Part shown: piece by piece, positions 1-8,579 of the stretch | Position numbering within the stretch: the stretch's first letter is position 1 | How the letters are laid out: each line of letters begins with the position of its first letter | Assembly (NCBI RefSeq): GCF_030486405.1 | Contig: NZ_CP129613.1 | Coordinates: forward strand, 2,232,001-2,296,000 | Source of the DNA: Mycolicibacterium sp. HK-90 | GTDB taxonomy: Bacteria > Actinomycetota > Actinomycetes > Mycobacteriales > Mycobacteriaceae | Length of the DNA: 64,000 nucleotides | Direction of reading: 5' to 3' | The notes under the pieces: model-generated | What the model was told of the DNA's origin: nothing | What the model saw: only the letters and a program-made list of their open reading frames with translations | Database searches by the model: none | Position numbers and translations under genes: made by a program

Positions 1-1035
1 CTGAAAGGCCTTGACCGCGGACAGAATTGCGTTGGAGTCGACATTGCCGATCGGCTCATCGAGGCCGTAGCGGGCCAGGTCCACGCCCATCCAACCGGAC
101 ATGAACACCAGCGCGCCCTCGGGATCGCCGTAGGTTAGGTATTCGGCGTGCCTGGCGTGGGCAGCTTCATCGGTCTCGCCGGTGATGATCGTGGTGAGGT
201 TGAAAATCTTGGCCGAGTAGGGATCTCGGCCGGCCAGCTCCAGCTCGGCGCGGATCGTGGACACCGTCTCACGCAGCAGGGCTTTGGTGGGGGCGGCGGT
301 GAAGATGGCCTCGGCGTTCTCCGCGGCGAAGCGCACCCCCCGCGGTGAGGAACCGGCCTGGTAGATGACCGGTGTGCGCTGCAGTGACGGTTCGGCCAGA
401 TGTACCCCAGGGACGCTGAAATGCGTTCCGGAATGGCCGATGTGATGCACCTTGGCCGGATCGGTGAAGACCCCGCGTTCGGCGTCGCGCACCACCGCGT
501 CGTCCTCCCAGGAGCCCTCCCACAACTTGTAGAGCACTTCCAGGTACTCGTCGGCATGGTCGTAGCGGGCGTCGTGCGCCGGTTGGTCGGTCTGGCCCAT
601 ATTGCGTGCGGCCGCGGGCAGGTAGCCGGTGACGACGTTCCAGCCGACGCGGCCATTGGTCAGATGGTCCAGCGTGGACATCCGCCGGGCGAAGGGATAG
701 GGATGCTCGAATCCGGTACCGGTGGTGATCCCGAACCCGAGGTTCTCGGTGACCAGCGCCATCGCCGACACCAACAGCATCGGGTCACCGACCGGGATCT
801 GCGCGGCCTGGCGGATCGCCGCCTCGTCACTGGCTCCGTACACGTCGTAGGTGCCCAGCACGTCGGCGATGAACAGGCCGTCAAAACGTCCGTGTTCCAA
901 CAACTTCGCCAACTCGGTCCAGTAGGTGATGTCCTTGTACCGCCAGGACTGGTCTTCGGGATGGCGCCACAATCCGGGCGATTGATGAGCGACGCAGTTC
1001 ATGTCAAAGGCGTTGAAACGGATCACGCGGGTCAC
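1..1035 (-). CDS. NtaA/SnaA/DszA-family FMN-dependent monooxygenase (C-terminus beyond window)
   Basis: This is the N-terminal 345 codons of a bacterial-luciferase-like (LLM class) flavin monooxygenase; the C-terminus lies beyond base 1. Family members (about 440-460 residues) use reduced FMN from a partner reductase to oxygenate small N- or S-heterocycles or aminopolycarboxylates. Visible family features include HQSPGLWRHPEDQ near the N-terminus, GRFDGLFIAD, the STLDHLTNGRVGWNVVTG segment and QAGSSPRG. The start is a GTG at 1035 with a second in-frame GTG at 1026; neither has a strong ribosome-binding site. The substrate cannot be told, and no flavin reductase gene is adjacent inside the window. 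Confidence 0.88.
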   Translation of the reverse strand, partial: MTRVIRFNAFDMNCVAHQSPGLWRHPEDQSWRYKDITYWTELAKLLEHGRFDGLFIADVLGTYDVYGASDEAAIRQAAQIPVGDPMLLVSAMALVTENLGFGITTGTGFEHPYPFARRMSTLDHLTNGRVGWNVVTGYLPAAARNMGQTDQPAHDARYDHADEYLEVLYKLWEGSWEDDAVVRDAERGVFTDPAKVHHIGHSGTHFSVPGVHLAEPSLQRTPVIYQAGSSPRGVRFAAENAEAIFTAAPTKALLRETVSTIRAELELAGRDPYSAKIFNLTTIITGETDEAAHARHAEYLTYGDPEGALVFMSGWMGVDLARYGLDEPIGNVDSNAILSAVKAFQ

Positions 1036-1178
1036 TGCGCCGAGGATGCCGGGTCGTCGCCTGGTGGTCACCGGTTGCGCTCAGCAGGATTGTTTTGGCG
1101 GTGAACCACGAATGAATGGCCGCACAACTGTCGGCGCGTCCAGTGGTGAGTTTGCCGGGCAGCCGCGAAACTTTCTGA

Positions 1179-1517
1179 GTGTCAACAAAGTCGCTGCTGA
1201 TCTCGGTCCTGAACTGGCTGCGTGCCGGCTACCCGGAGGGCGTTCCGGGCACCGACCGGGTGCCCCTGCTGGCGCTGTTGCGGGCCACTCCACTCACCGA
1301 GGAGCAGGTGGCCGAGGTGGTGCGCAACATCGCCGAGGCCTCAGCGCCGGCCGACGTCGACGATCCCATCGAGCGCGACGACATCGCGGAGTTCATCGCC
1401 GAAGTCACCGACCACGACGCCGGTCCGGAGAACATCCAGCGGGTGGCGGCCAAACTCGCCGCTGCGGGCTGGCCGTTGGCCGGCGTGGACCTGGTGTCTG
1501 ACGCAGACACTGAATAA
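1179..1517 (+). CDS. DUF3349 family protein
   Basis: A 112-residue acidic, mostly helical cytosolic protein of the DUF3349 type, the family of M. tuberculosis Rv0543c, whose function is not established. It starts at GTG 1179 and reads through a conserved LNWLRAGYPEGVP motif, then repeated helices ending in AAKLAAAGWPLAG. It is convergent with adhC, from which it is separated by a long perfect hairpin. No Shine-Dalgarno sequence is obvious. I infer no function beyond family membership. Confidence 0.8.
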   Translation: MSTKSLLISVLNWLRAGYPEGVPGTDRVPLLALLRATPLTEEQVAEVVRNIAEASAPADVDDPIERDDIAEFIAEVTDHDAGPENIQRVAAKLAAAGWPLAGVDLVSDADTE

Positions 1518-1521
1518 CGCG

Positions 1522-1568
1522 CAACGCTGAAGATTGCAGTCGCTGGGTGACTGCAATCTTCAGCGTTG
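1522..1568. terminator. Perfect 20-bp inverted repeat between convergent genes
   Basis: Bases 1522-1541 are exactly reverse-complementary to 1549-1568, with a 7-base loop (GCTGGGT). It lies between the stop of the DUF3349 gene and the end of adhC and probably terminates both transcripts. It lacks a U-tract on either side, as is common in mycobacteria. Confidence 0.8.
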
Positions 1569-1577
1569 ACGAGTTGA

Positions 1578-2627
1578 CTAGCCGCGCAGCGAGGCGGTGT
1601 CGATCACGAAGCGGTACCGCACATCGCTGGCGAGCACGCGCTCGTACGCCTCGTTGATGTAGTCGGGCGCGATGACCTCGATCTCGGGGAGCACATCGTG
1701 CTCGGCGCAGAAATCGAGCATCTCCTGGGTCTCCGGGATACCGCCGATCATCGAACCGGACAGGCTGCGGCGCATGCCGGCCAGCGGGAACGGCGGAACC
1801 TCCATCGCGTGCTCGGGCATGCCCAGTTCGACGAGGGTGCCGTCCACGGCGAGCAGGTTCAGGAACGCGCCGAGGTCGAGGTTGGCCGAAACGGTGTTCA
1901 GGATCAGGTCGAAGCGGCCCCGCAGCGTGCGGAACGTGTCCGGATCGCCGGTGGCGTAGTACTCGTCGGCGCCCAGGCGGAGGCCGTCCTCCATCTTCTT
2001 CAGCGACTGCGACAGCACGGTGACGTGCGCGCCCATCGCCTTGGCGAGCTTGACGCCCACGTGGCCGAGACCGCCGAGGCCGATCACGGCGACCTTCTTG
2101 CCCGGCCCGGCGTTCCAGTGCCGCAGCGGGGAGTAGGTGGTGATGCCGGCGCACAGCAGGGGAGCGGCCTTGTCCAACGGAATGCTGTCGGGGATGCGGA
2201 GCACGTAGTTCTCGTCGACGACGATCGCGCCGCTGTAGCCGCCGTAGGTGGGGGTGCCGTCGCGCTCGGTCGAGTTGTAGGTGCCGATCATGCCGCTGCC
2301 GGTGCAGTACTGCTGCAGGCCGGCCTTGCAGTTGTCGCATTCACGGCAGGAGTCGACGAAACAGCCGACGCCGACATGGTCGCCGACCTGGTACTTGGTG
2401 ACCTCCGAGCCGACCTCGGTGACGACGCCGGCGATCTCGTGACCGGCCACCACGGGGTAGTTCGGGGTGCCCCACTCGCCCTTGACGGTGTGGATGTCGG
2501 AATGGCAGATGCCGGCGAAGTGAATGTCGAAGGCCACGTCGTGCGGCCCGACCTCGCGGCGGGTGATGGAGGTCTTGGTCAGCGGCTCGGTCGCCGAGTT
2601 CGCGGCATAGGCATAAACAGTGCTCAT
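1578..2627 (-). CDS. adhC: Zinc-dependent NAD(P)-dependent alcohol dehydrogenase AdhC
   Basis: Medium-chain dehydrogenase of 349 residues that interconverts alcohols and aldehydes. It has the catalytic-zinc segment [15 protein letters not shown] and GHEIAG, the four-cysteine structural-zinc loop ([15 protein letters not shown]) and the Rossmann motif [19 protein letters not shown]-terminal sequence and position next to fecB match M. tuberculosis Rv3045 (cinnamyl-alcohol-dehydrogenase/YahK-like branch, which prefers NADPH). The ATG at 2627 follows an AGAGGG ribosome-binding sequence. It probably acts on aldehydes from lipid or aromatic metabolism; this is family knowledge, not shown here. Confidence 0.93.
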   Translation of the reverse strand: MSTVYAYAANSATEPLTKTSITRREVGPHDVAFDIHFAGICHSDIHTVKGEWGTPNYPVVAGHEIAGVVTEVGSEVTKYQVGDHVGVGCFVDSCRECDNCKAGLQQYCTGSGMIGTYNSTERDGTPTYGGYSGAIVVDENYVLRIPDSIPLDKAAPLLCAGITTYSPLRHWNAGPGKKVAVIGLGGLGHVGVKLAKAMGAHVTVLSQSLKKMEDGLRLGADEYYATGDPDTFRTLRGRFDLILNTVSANLDLGAFLNLLAVDGTLVELGMPEHAMEVPPFPLAGMRRSLSGSMIGGIPETQEMLDFCAEHDVLPEIEVIAPDYINEAYERVLASDVRYRFVIDTASLRG

Positions 2628-2787
2628 CGGGGCCCTCTTTGTTCGTCGTCTTCAGGCTTTTCCCGGAAACGTTAGTCCGGTTGACTGGCTACTGCCTGAG
2701 AGGCAGTCCTGGCGGTGCAACGACGGAGGCTGTGTCAGTAATCCCGCAGCCAGGTGTGACATATCTCCCGGCCGAGGCCGGGGACGC

Positions 2788-3063
2788 TCACAGCCCGGGT
2801 GCGCGGAACGCCCCGTTGAAGGACGTGCGCTCGCAGCGGATGAGCCCGGCCGCGGTGTAGGGATCGCGGGCGATGACGTCCTCGACCTCCTCTTCGGTGA
2901 GGTCGCCGGTGATCAGCACCGCGCCGGTCGCCGATTCCAGCCGTCCGGCCAACACGATGCGGCCCGCGGCCACCTCCTCCTCGAGCCACGCGATGTGGGC
3001 CGGGCGGGTCTGGTCGACGACGTCGATGGGCTGGGTGTATGTCGTGGTGAGGACGTGGAACAT
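2788..3063 (-). CDS. YciI-family protein
   Basis: A 91-residue protein of the YciI/ferredoxin-like dimeric alpha-beta barrel family. The family has a conserved His and Asp, seen here in RPAHIAWLEEEVAAG and ARDPYTAAGL; its members are thought to be small hydrolases or dehydrochlorinase relatives. I chose ATG 3063 because the reading frame upstream would run into the TetR gene and the family begins at this point. It sits 10 bases downstream of the TetR gene on the same strand and is probably cotranscribed with it, so it may serve the adjacent transport and catabolism operon. Confidence 0.85.
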   Translation of the reverse strand: MFHVLTTTYTQPIDVVDQTRPAHIAWLEEEVAAGRIVLAGRLESATGAVLITGDLTEEEVEDVIARDPYTAAGLIRCERTSFNGAFRAPGL

Positions 3064-3073
3064 GACGTGCACA

Positions 3074-3751
3074 CTACGGGGCGGTCGTGGCGGCCCTCCG
3101 GTGTCTGTCGATCTCCCGGCGGCTGCGGCAACGCAGGGCCGCGGCCGCATCGTCGGGGATCCCCAGGACGCGCATGCAGGCATCCGCCACATGAAACGGC
3201 ATCTCGGCACGCTCGGCGCCGGCCGGCATCGACCACACGTTGACCAACGATTCCACGAGCCGGAACGGAAGGTCGGCAGCGGCTTCATGTACCCCGGTCC
3301 GCCGGCTCAGCGCGCGACTCAAAGACAGGTAGTGCAGCCGCAGCCGCTCGCGGTCCGACCAGAACGGTTCGAGCTTGGCTTCGCGCAACTCGGGCAACAG
3401 ATACAGCGCACCGAGATTCCACCGGCCCGACATCAGCTGCGCGCCGTCGAACGCCGCCAAAGCGTGCAGATGTTCATCGGCGGTCAACGCCGGTTCGGTG
3501 CCGAGCAGGCTCGGGATGAACTCGAGCGTGGGCGCGACGGTCTGCTCGAGCAGCGCGCACAAGATGTCGTCCTTGGTCTTGAAGTAGTGGTACAGGGATG
3601 CCTGGCGGACGCCGACAGCATCGGCGATCGCCCGCGTCGACGTCCCCGAGTATCCCGTAGTAGTGAACAATTCCCCTGCGGCGTCAAGGATTTCGTCACG
3701 AACCGTTTCCCCCTGCCGGCGCTGGGCGTGCACGCGTGGTCGTCCCGCCAT
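3074..3751 (-). CDS. TetR-family transcriptional regulator
   Basis: A 225-residue TetR-type repressor. The N-terminal helix-turn-helix is clear (about residues 17-63: RDEILDAAGELFTTTGYSGT, then SLYHYFKTKDDIL) and the C-terminal ligand domain is unremarkable. It starts at ATG 3751 and is divergent from the ABC importer operon across 223 bases that contain a TATCGG-N4-CCGATA palindrome. It most likely represses that operon and itself until the imported compound or a product is bound. Its downstream partner is the YciI gene. Confidence 0.9.
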   Translation of the reverse strand: MAGRPRVHAQRRQGETVRDEILDAAGELFTTTGYSGTSTRAIADAVGVRQASLYHYFKTKDDILCALLEQTVAPTLEFIPSLLGTEPALTADEHLHALAAFDGAQLMSGRWNLGALYLLPELREAKLEPFWSDRERLRLHYLSLSRALSRRTGVHEAAADLPFRLVESLVNVWSMPAGAERAEMPFHVADACMRVLGIPDDAAAALRCRSRREIDRHRRAATTAP

Positions 3752-3796
3752 ACAGCCATGGTTGGCCCTTGAATGGCGAAGGGCCAGCGCACGGGG

Positions 3797-3812
3797 TATC
3801 GGTCACCCGATA
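3797..3812. promoter_or_regulatory. Candidate TetR operator (TATCGG-N4-CCGATA)
   Basis: Perfect inverted repeat with 6-base arms and a TCAC spacer in the divergent intergenic region between the TetR gene (start 3751) and the ABC operon (start 3975). Its size and place suit a TetR dimer. A further GTGACACGTGAC direct repeat lies just downstream (about 3820-3832). Confidence 0.5.
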
Positions 3813-3974
3813 GAAACCCGTGACACGTGACGGTTACCGGACCCGTCAATTCCTTTACGCCTCATTAACGCCTGTGACACCCGATGGCGCGGCCGCCGGT
3901 GAAAACTATCGCTCGACAGGCTGCGGCACATTGAGGTGACGCGGATTCGTCAAATCGCTTCTGGGAGGCCCACG

Positions 3975-6023
3975 ATGGCTGAGGCCATGATCGATTTCGC
4001 CCTCCCCGCGGACCTCGGCGCACACGATTCCGCGGCGGACGACTCGGCCATATGTGCTGGTGCAGTTACGCTCTCGCCGCCACAACCGGTGGCCGCCGTC
4101 GACAACCTGTGCGTCACCTTTCGCCGAAACGGACGTAACGTCTACGCACTGCGCGGGGTCTCGCTCACCATCGCTCCGGGTGAGATCGTCGGGCTGGTCG
4201 GTGAATCCGGTTCCGGCAAAAGCGTTCTGGGGTTCACGATGCTGGGGCTGTTGCCCAAGAGTGCCACGGTCGGCGGGTCGGTCCGCGTGGCGAACTCCGA
4301 CATGGTCAACGGCGGCGACAAGGCGCTGCGCAAAGTGCGCCGACTCGATCTGGGCGCGGTGTTCCAGGATCCGATGACGTCGCTCAACCCGACGATGCGG
4401 ATCGGTAGGCAGGTGGCCGAGGCGGCCGGCAGCGAGCAGGAGGCGCTGCGTCTGCTCACGGCGGTCGGCATACCGGAACCCAAGCGACGGATGCGGGCCT
4501 ACCCGCACCAACTCTCCGGCGGGTTGCGTCAGCGGGTGATGATTGCCATGGCGGTCGCAGGGGACCCCGAACTCGTCATCGCCGACGAACCGACCACCGC
4601 ACTCGATGTCACCGTCCAAGCCCAGGTGTTGCGGCTGCTGCAGCGGCTTCGGGACGAGATCGGTTGCAGCATCGTGCTGATCACCCACGACCTCGGTGTT
4701 GCCGCGCAGATCTCGGACCGCATAGCGGTGCTCTACGCGGGGCGTATCGCCGAGATCGGCCCGGCCGCCCAGGTGCTGGCCAAACCCGCGCACCCCTATA
4801 CGGGTGGGCTGCTCGGTAGCCGGCTCACCCTCGACACCGCACGCGACCGGAAGCTCGCGGCACTGCCCGGAGCAGTGCCCAGCCCAGCGTCGCCGTTGCC
4901 CGGCTGTGCATTCGAGCCGCGGTGCGCCATGGCCATCGCGGACTGTTCGGTATCACTGCCGGATCCCATCGCCGTTGCACCGCAACGGGTCAGCGCCTGC
5001 CTCCGGCCGATGTCCGACATCGCGGCCTCGTCAGCCACCGCGGCAACCGTTGCGGGGGAATTGTTCCCGGCCAAAGAGCGCGACGTGGAACAGCGACCGG
5101 CAGTGGCGCTGGCGAATATCACGAAGACGTTCGCGGTGTCGCGGCGGTGGCTGGACCGGTCGGGCGGCAATCACGGCAAACTGCACGCGCTGCGCGGCGT
5201 CACCATGCGGGTACGCCAGGGCGAATCCGTGGCGCTCGTCGGGGAGAGCGGCTCCGGCAAGTCGACACTGTTGCGGATCATCGCCGGGCTGGAGAACCCC
5301 ACGTCCGGATCTGTCCAGGTGGCCGGCGGCCGACGCCCACAGATGGTTTTCCAGGACGCGGGCGCCTCGCTGACCCCCTGGTTGTCGGTCGGCGAGCTCA
5401 TCGCCGAGCGGCTGCGCGGAACCAAGATGTCCGCGGCTCAGCGCCGCGCCACGGTGAATGCGGTCCTCGAACGAGTCGGACTGCCGGCCGAGGTGGCCAA
5501 GGCGCGATCAGGGGAGCTGTCCGGCGGTCAGCGCCAACGGGTTTCGCTGGCCCGGGCCACTGTAGTGCCGCCCTCGGTGCTGCTGTGTGACGAGCCGACG
5601 AGCGCGCTCGACGTGTCGCTGGCCGCCTCGGTGCTCAATCTGATCGGGGATCTGCGTCGCAGCCTCGACATGTCCGTCGTCTTCGTGACCCACGATCTGT
5701 CGGTTGCCCGGGTGGTGGCCGACCGGATCGCCGTGATGTACCTGGGCCGCATCGTCGAGATCGGGCCCGCCGACCGGGTGATCGGCGACCCGGCCCATCC
5801 GTACACCCAGGCGCTCGTCGACGCGATCCCCGACCTCGGACGTGAATCACGGGTGCTGCCCGGCGAGCCCGCCAGCCCGCTGTCTCCGCCGGACGGGTGC
5901 GCATTCCACCCCCGATGTCCGATCTCGGTCCCGGCGTGTGGTGGCAGCGAACTCGACGTCCGGCTGGAGGGCACACCGGGGAATCCGCACCAAGTGGCGT
6001 GTATCGAAAGGCGAGCGGTCTGA
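3975..6023 (+). CDS. Fused DppD-DppF-type ABC transporter ATP-binding protein
   Basis: A 682-residue ATPase with two complete nucleotide-binding domains in tandem, the arrangement of fused dipeptide/opine/nickel importer ATPases (YejF-like). The first domain has Walker A GESGSGKS (residues 76-83) and signature LSGGLRQR; the second has Walker A near 422-429 and LSGGQRQRV near 514. Each domain ends with the oligopeptide-transporter C-terminal region (HPYTGG/HPYTQA, then cysteines in CAFEPRC and CAFHPRC). I chose ATG 3975, not GTG 3936, because GGGAGG lies 6 bases upstream. First gene of an operon; its stop overlaps the permease start. Confidence 0.93.
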   Translation: MAEAMIDFALPADLGAHDSAADDSAICAGAVTLSPPQPVAAVDNLCVTFRRNGRNVYALRGVSLTIAPGEIVGLVGESGSGKSVLGFTMLGLLPKSATVGGSVRVANSDMVNGGDKALRKVRRLDLGAVFQDPMTSLNPTMRIGRQVAEAAGSEQEALRLLTAVGIPEPKRRMRAYPHQLSGGLRQRVMIAMAVAGDPELVIADEPTTALDVTVQAQVLRLLQRLRDEIGCSIVLITHDLGVAAQISDRIAVLYAGRIAEIGPAAQVLAKPAHPYTGGLLGSRLTLDTARDRKLAALPGAVPSPASPLPGCAFEPRCAMAIADCSVSLPDPIAVAPQRVSACLRPMSDIAASSATAATVAGELFPAKERDVEQRPAVALANITKTFAVSRRWLDRSGGNHGKLHALRGVTMRVRQGESVALVGESGSGKSTLLRIIAGLENPTSGSVQVAGGRRPQMVFQDAGASLTPWLSVGELIAERLRGTKMSAAQRRATVNAVLERVGLPAEVAKARSGELSGGQRQRVSLARATVVPPSVLLCDEPTSALDVSLAASVLNLIGDLRRSLDMSVVFVTHDLSVARVVADRIAVMYLGRIVEIGPADRVIGDPAHPYTQALVDAIPDLGRESRVLPGEPASPLSPPDGCAFHPRCPISVPACGGSELDVRLEGTPGNPHQVACIERRAV

Positions 6024-6889
6024 TGGCGATAGCGATCGCATTTCCCACGCTGCCCCGCGGCGGAACCCGCCGGCTGTCGTGGTCCTGGCCCCGGTCCACC
6101 GTTCTCAACTGGGCCGGGTTCTCGACTCTGATTGTGCTGACCCTGCTCGTCATCGCGGTGCCGTGGATCGCCCCTCACGACCCGCTGACACCGGTGGGGA
6201 TGCCGCTGCAAGCACCGGGCAAGAACGGATTCCTGCTCGGTACAGACTCCGTCGGCCGCGACATCCTGTCCCGAGTGCTCTACGGCGCCCGTTCCAGCTG
6301 GTTCGCCGCGCTGGTGGTGGTCGCCGCCGGTCTGGCGATCGGCGGACTGGTCGGCTTGATCGCCGGGGCGTCCGGGGGCTGGATCGACTCACTGTTGATG
6401 CGCATCACCGACGCGTTCCTGTCCTTGCCCGCGCCGGTGCTCGCGATCGCGGTTGTCGCCGCACTCGGCCCAGGCTTCGTCCACACCCTGATCGCGGTGT
6501 CGATCGTCTGGTGGCCGTTCTACGCCAGGCTGGTACGCGGCGAGATTGCGCGCCTGGCGGCCCGCCCACACGTCGAGGCCGCGAAACTGGCCGGGGTGAG
6601 CCGATTCCGGCTCGCAACACGGCACCTACTGCCCGGCGCGGTCCCCAACGCCCTGGTCGCCGCCAGCCTCGATCTGGGTGCCCTGATCCTCACCGTGGCC
6701 GCGCTGTCGTTCCTCGGGCTGGGGCAGGCGGCGCCGGCGCCGGAACTGGGTGCCGACTCGGCCCGCAACCTGAGTTATTTCCTGCAGCAGTGGTGGATTC
6801 CGGTGATGCCCGGTCTCGGTGTCCTGGTGCTGGCTCTCGTCGGAAACATCGCCGGGGACTGCCTGCGCAACCTGATGAAGAGCCGGTGA
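6023..6889 (+). CDS. DppC/OppC-type ABC transporter permease
   Basis: A 288-residue inner-membrane permease of the dipeptide/oligopeptide/nickel family, DppC branch. It has one N-terminal membrane helix, then the DPLTPVG and GTDSVGRDILSRVLYGAR motif and a five-helix BPD_transp_1 domain with the coupling-helix sequence EAAKLAGVSRFRLATRHLLP. Start ATG 6023 overlaps the upstream stop (TGATG), so I infer translational coupling; the reading frame is open upstream but lies inside the ATPase gene. It pairs with the DppB-like permease downstream. Confidence 0.92.
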   Translation: MAIAIAFPTLPRGGTRRLSWSWPRSTVLNWAGFSTLIVLTLLVIAVPWIAPHDPLTPVGMPLQAPGKNGFLLGTDSVGRDILSRVLYGARSSWFAALVVVAAGLAIGGLVGLIAGASGGWIDSLLMRITDAFLSLPAPVLAIAVVAALGPGFVHTLIAVSIVWWPFYARLVRGEIARLAARPHVEAAKLAGVSRFRLATRHLLPGAVPNALVAASLDLGALILTVAALSFLGLGQAAPAPELGADSARNLSYFLQQWWIPVMPGLGVLVLALVGNIAGDCLRNLMKSR

Positions 6890-6938
6890 GCGGGGAAGTA
6901 CGGCCGACGAGCGCTTGCGCGAAGAGAGGAGAACCTGA

Positions 6939-7943
6939 GTGAAGACTTTCGTGGCTTCCCGGCTGGGCGCGATGGTGGCGATCCTGGTCGCCCTGACCGG
7001 GGTGATGTTCGTCCTTCAGCACGTCTCGCCGCTGGATCCGGTGAAGGCCCAGCTCGGTGCACAGGCCTCGGCCCAGGCCGTCGCCGACAGGCGTGAAGAA
7101 CTCGGTTTGAACCAGCCGGTGCTCCTGCAGTTCTGGCACTATCTGACCAATGCGGTGACCGGTGATCTGGGGACCTCCTACCGGACCCGCCATCCGGTGT
7201 TGTCCGACCTCGGCAGCTTCCTGCCGGCCACATTGGAACTCGCGATCTTCGGCATCGGCATCGCGCTGGTGCTCGCGGCGCTGCTGGCATTCAGCACCAC
7301 CTTGAAATGGCCTGGCGCCCAGGTGCTTCGGACCGTGTTGTTCACCGGCGCGGCAGCGCCCATGTTCCTGCTCGGCATCCTCGGGCTGATCGTGTTCTAC
7401 CAGAACCTCGGATGGGTTCCGGCCAACGGGCGCATCGCCGTGGCGAACCCACCCACCGGGCCGACCGGTCTGCTCACCGTCGACGGACTCCTGCACGGCC
7501 GGCTCGACGTGGTGGCCGACGCCGTGCACCACCTGATGTTGCCTGCCCTCGTGATCGCCATCGGGCCCGCCGTGGCCATCGGCCGGGTGCTGCGCAGCAG
7601 CCTGATGACCGACATCGACAGCGATTACGCGCGCACCGCCCGGGCAAAGGGATTGTCGGAAGGGCAGATCATGACCCACCACGTGCTGCGGAACTCCGTC
7701 GGGTCGGCATTGTCGATGACCGGCCTGCAAGTGGGCCTGATGTTCTCGGGTGTACTCGTCGTCGAGCAGGTCTTCGGCTGGCCGGGTATCGGCCAGTACA
7801 TCGCGCAGAGCATCCCCGTCGCCGACTTCCCGGCCATCGCGGGCGTCACCTTGATGCTCGGCGCGCTCTACGTAGTCATCAACACCGCCGTGGACCTACT
7901 CCAGGCGGCGGCCGATCCCCGTATCGCAGTTATAGGAGGTTAG
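6939..7943 (+). CDS. DppB/OppB-type ABC transporter permease
   Basis: A 334-residue permease of the DppB branch: an N-terminal helix followed by an extracytoplasmic segment with the family motif LGLNQPVLLQFWHYL and GDLGTSYRT, then the permease domain with ARTARAKGLSEGQIMTHHVL as coupling helix and QVFGWPGIG near the end. GTG 6939 is preceded by AGAGGAG. The usual order in this transporter class is B before C; here C comes first. The next gene begins directly after the stop codon, so it is the same transcript. Confidence 0.92.
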   Translation: MKTFVASRLGAMVAILVALTGVMFVLQHVSPLDPVKAQLGAQASAQAVADRREELGLNQPVLLQFWHYLTNAVTGDLGTSYRTRHPVLSDLGSFLPATLELAIFGIGIALVLAALLAFSTTLKWPGAQVLRTVLFTGAAAPMFLLGILGLIVFYQNLGWVPANGRIAVANPPTGPTGLLTVDGLLHGRLDVVADAVHHLMLPALVIAIGPAVAIGRVLRSSLMTDIDSDYARTARAKGLSEGQIMTHHVLRNSVGSALSMTGLQVGLMFSGVLVVEQVFGWPGIGQYIAQSIPVADFPAIAGVTLMLGALYVVINTAVDLLQAAADPRIAVIGG

Positions 7944-8579
7944 GTGCCCAAACAGCCACTCATCGTGGGTAATCCAGTTCTTGTCGTCGTCGACATCCAA
8001 GAGGGCGGGGGAATGTCCGCCCAGGACGCCGGGATTCCGGTGATGCCCGGTCATCCCGAGCGCGTCGCGGTCGCCGAAAAGCTGCTCGCCGCCGCCCGGG
8101 CGGCGGGGATCCCGGTGGTGTTCTTCCAGGAGGTCCATCGGCCCAGCGGAATCGACTTCGGCCGCGAGCTCGACGGCACCGAAGGTGTCCACTGCGTCGA
8201 GGGCCAGCCGGGCACCGACCTGGAACCCACATTGCGGCCACTGCCGGACGAGTTCCACATCGTGAAGCGACGCTACTCCGGTTTCATCGGAACGGATTTC
8301 GAGATCGTGCTGTCCGGGCTCAAGGCCTCGACGCTCATCCTCATCGGCGGACTCACCGATGTGTGCGTGCACTACACCTTCGCCGACGCCCACCAGCGTG
8401 ACTTCTATGTCCGCGTCGTCACCGACTGCGTGGGCGGGTCGTCGCAGTACCGCCATGACGCCGCGCTGGACGCCATGGAGTACCTGCAGACCGGCGCACT
8501 GCGAACCTCCGACGAGATCCTCGCCGCCTTCTCAGAACTCGCCACCTCCCGACCCGTCCTCGAAGGAGCCGCCCGATGA
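7944..8579 (+). CDS. Isochorismatase-family cysteine hydrolase
   Basis: A 211-residue alpha-beta hydrolase of the isochorismatase/nicotinamidase/N-carbamoylsarcosine amidase superfamily. The catalytic triad is visible as Asp17 (VVVDIQE), Lys108 (FHIVKRRYSGF) and Cys141 (GLTDVCVHYT), and a cis-peptide-type GGLTD precedes the cysteine. These enzymes hydrolyse amides, ureides or vinyl ethers. It lies between a permease and the substrate-binding protein of the same importer, starting immediately after the permease stop and overlapping the next gene by ATGA. I infer that it acts on the imported compound. Confidence 0.9.
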   Translation: MPKQPLIVGNPVLVVVDIQEGGGMSAQDAGIPVMPGHPERVAVAEKLLAAARAAGIPVVFFQEVHRPSGIDFGRELDGTEGVHCVEGQPGTDLEPTLRPLPDEFHIVKRRYSGFIGTDFEIVLSGLKASTLILIGGLTDVCVHYTFADAHQRDFYVRVVTDCVGGSSQYRHDAALDAMEYLQTGALRTSDEILAAFSELATSRPVLEGAAR

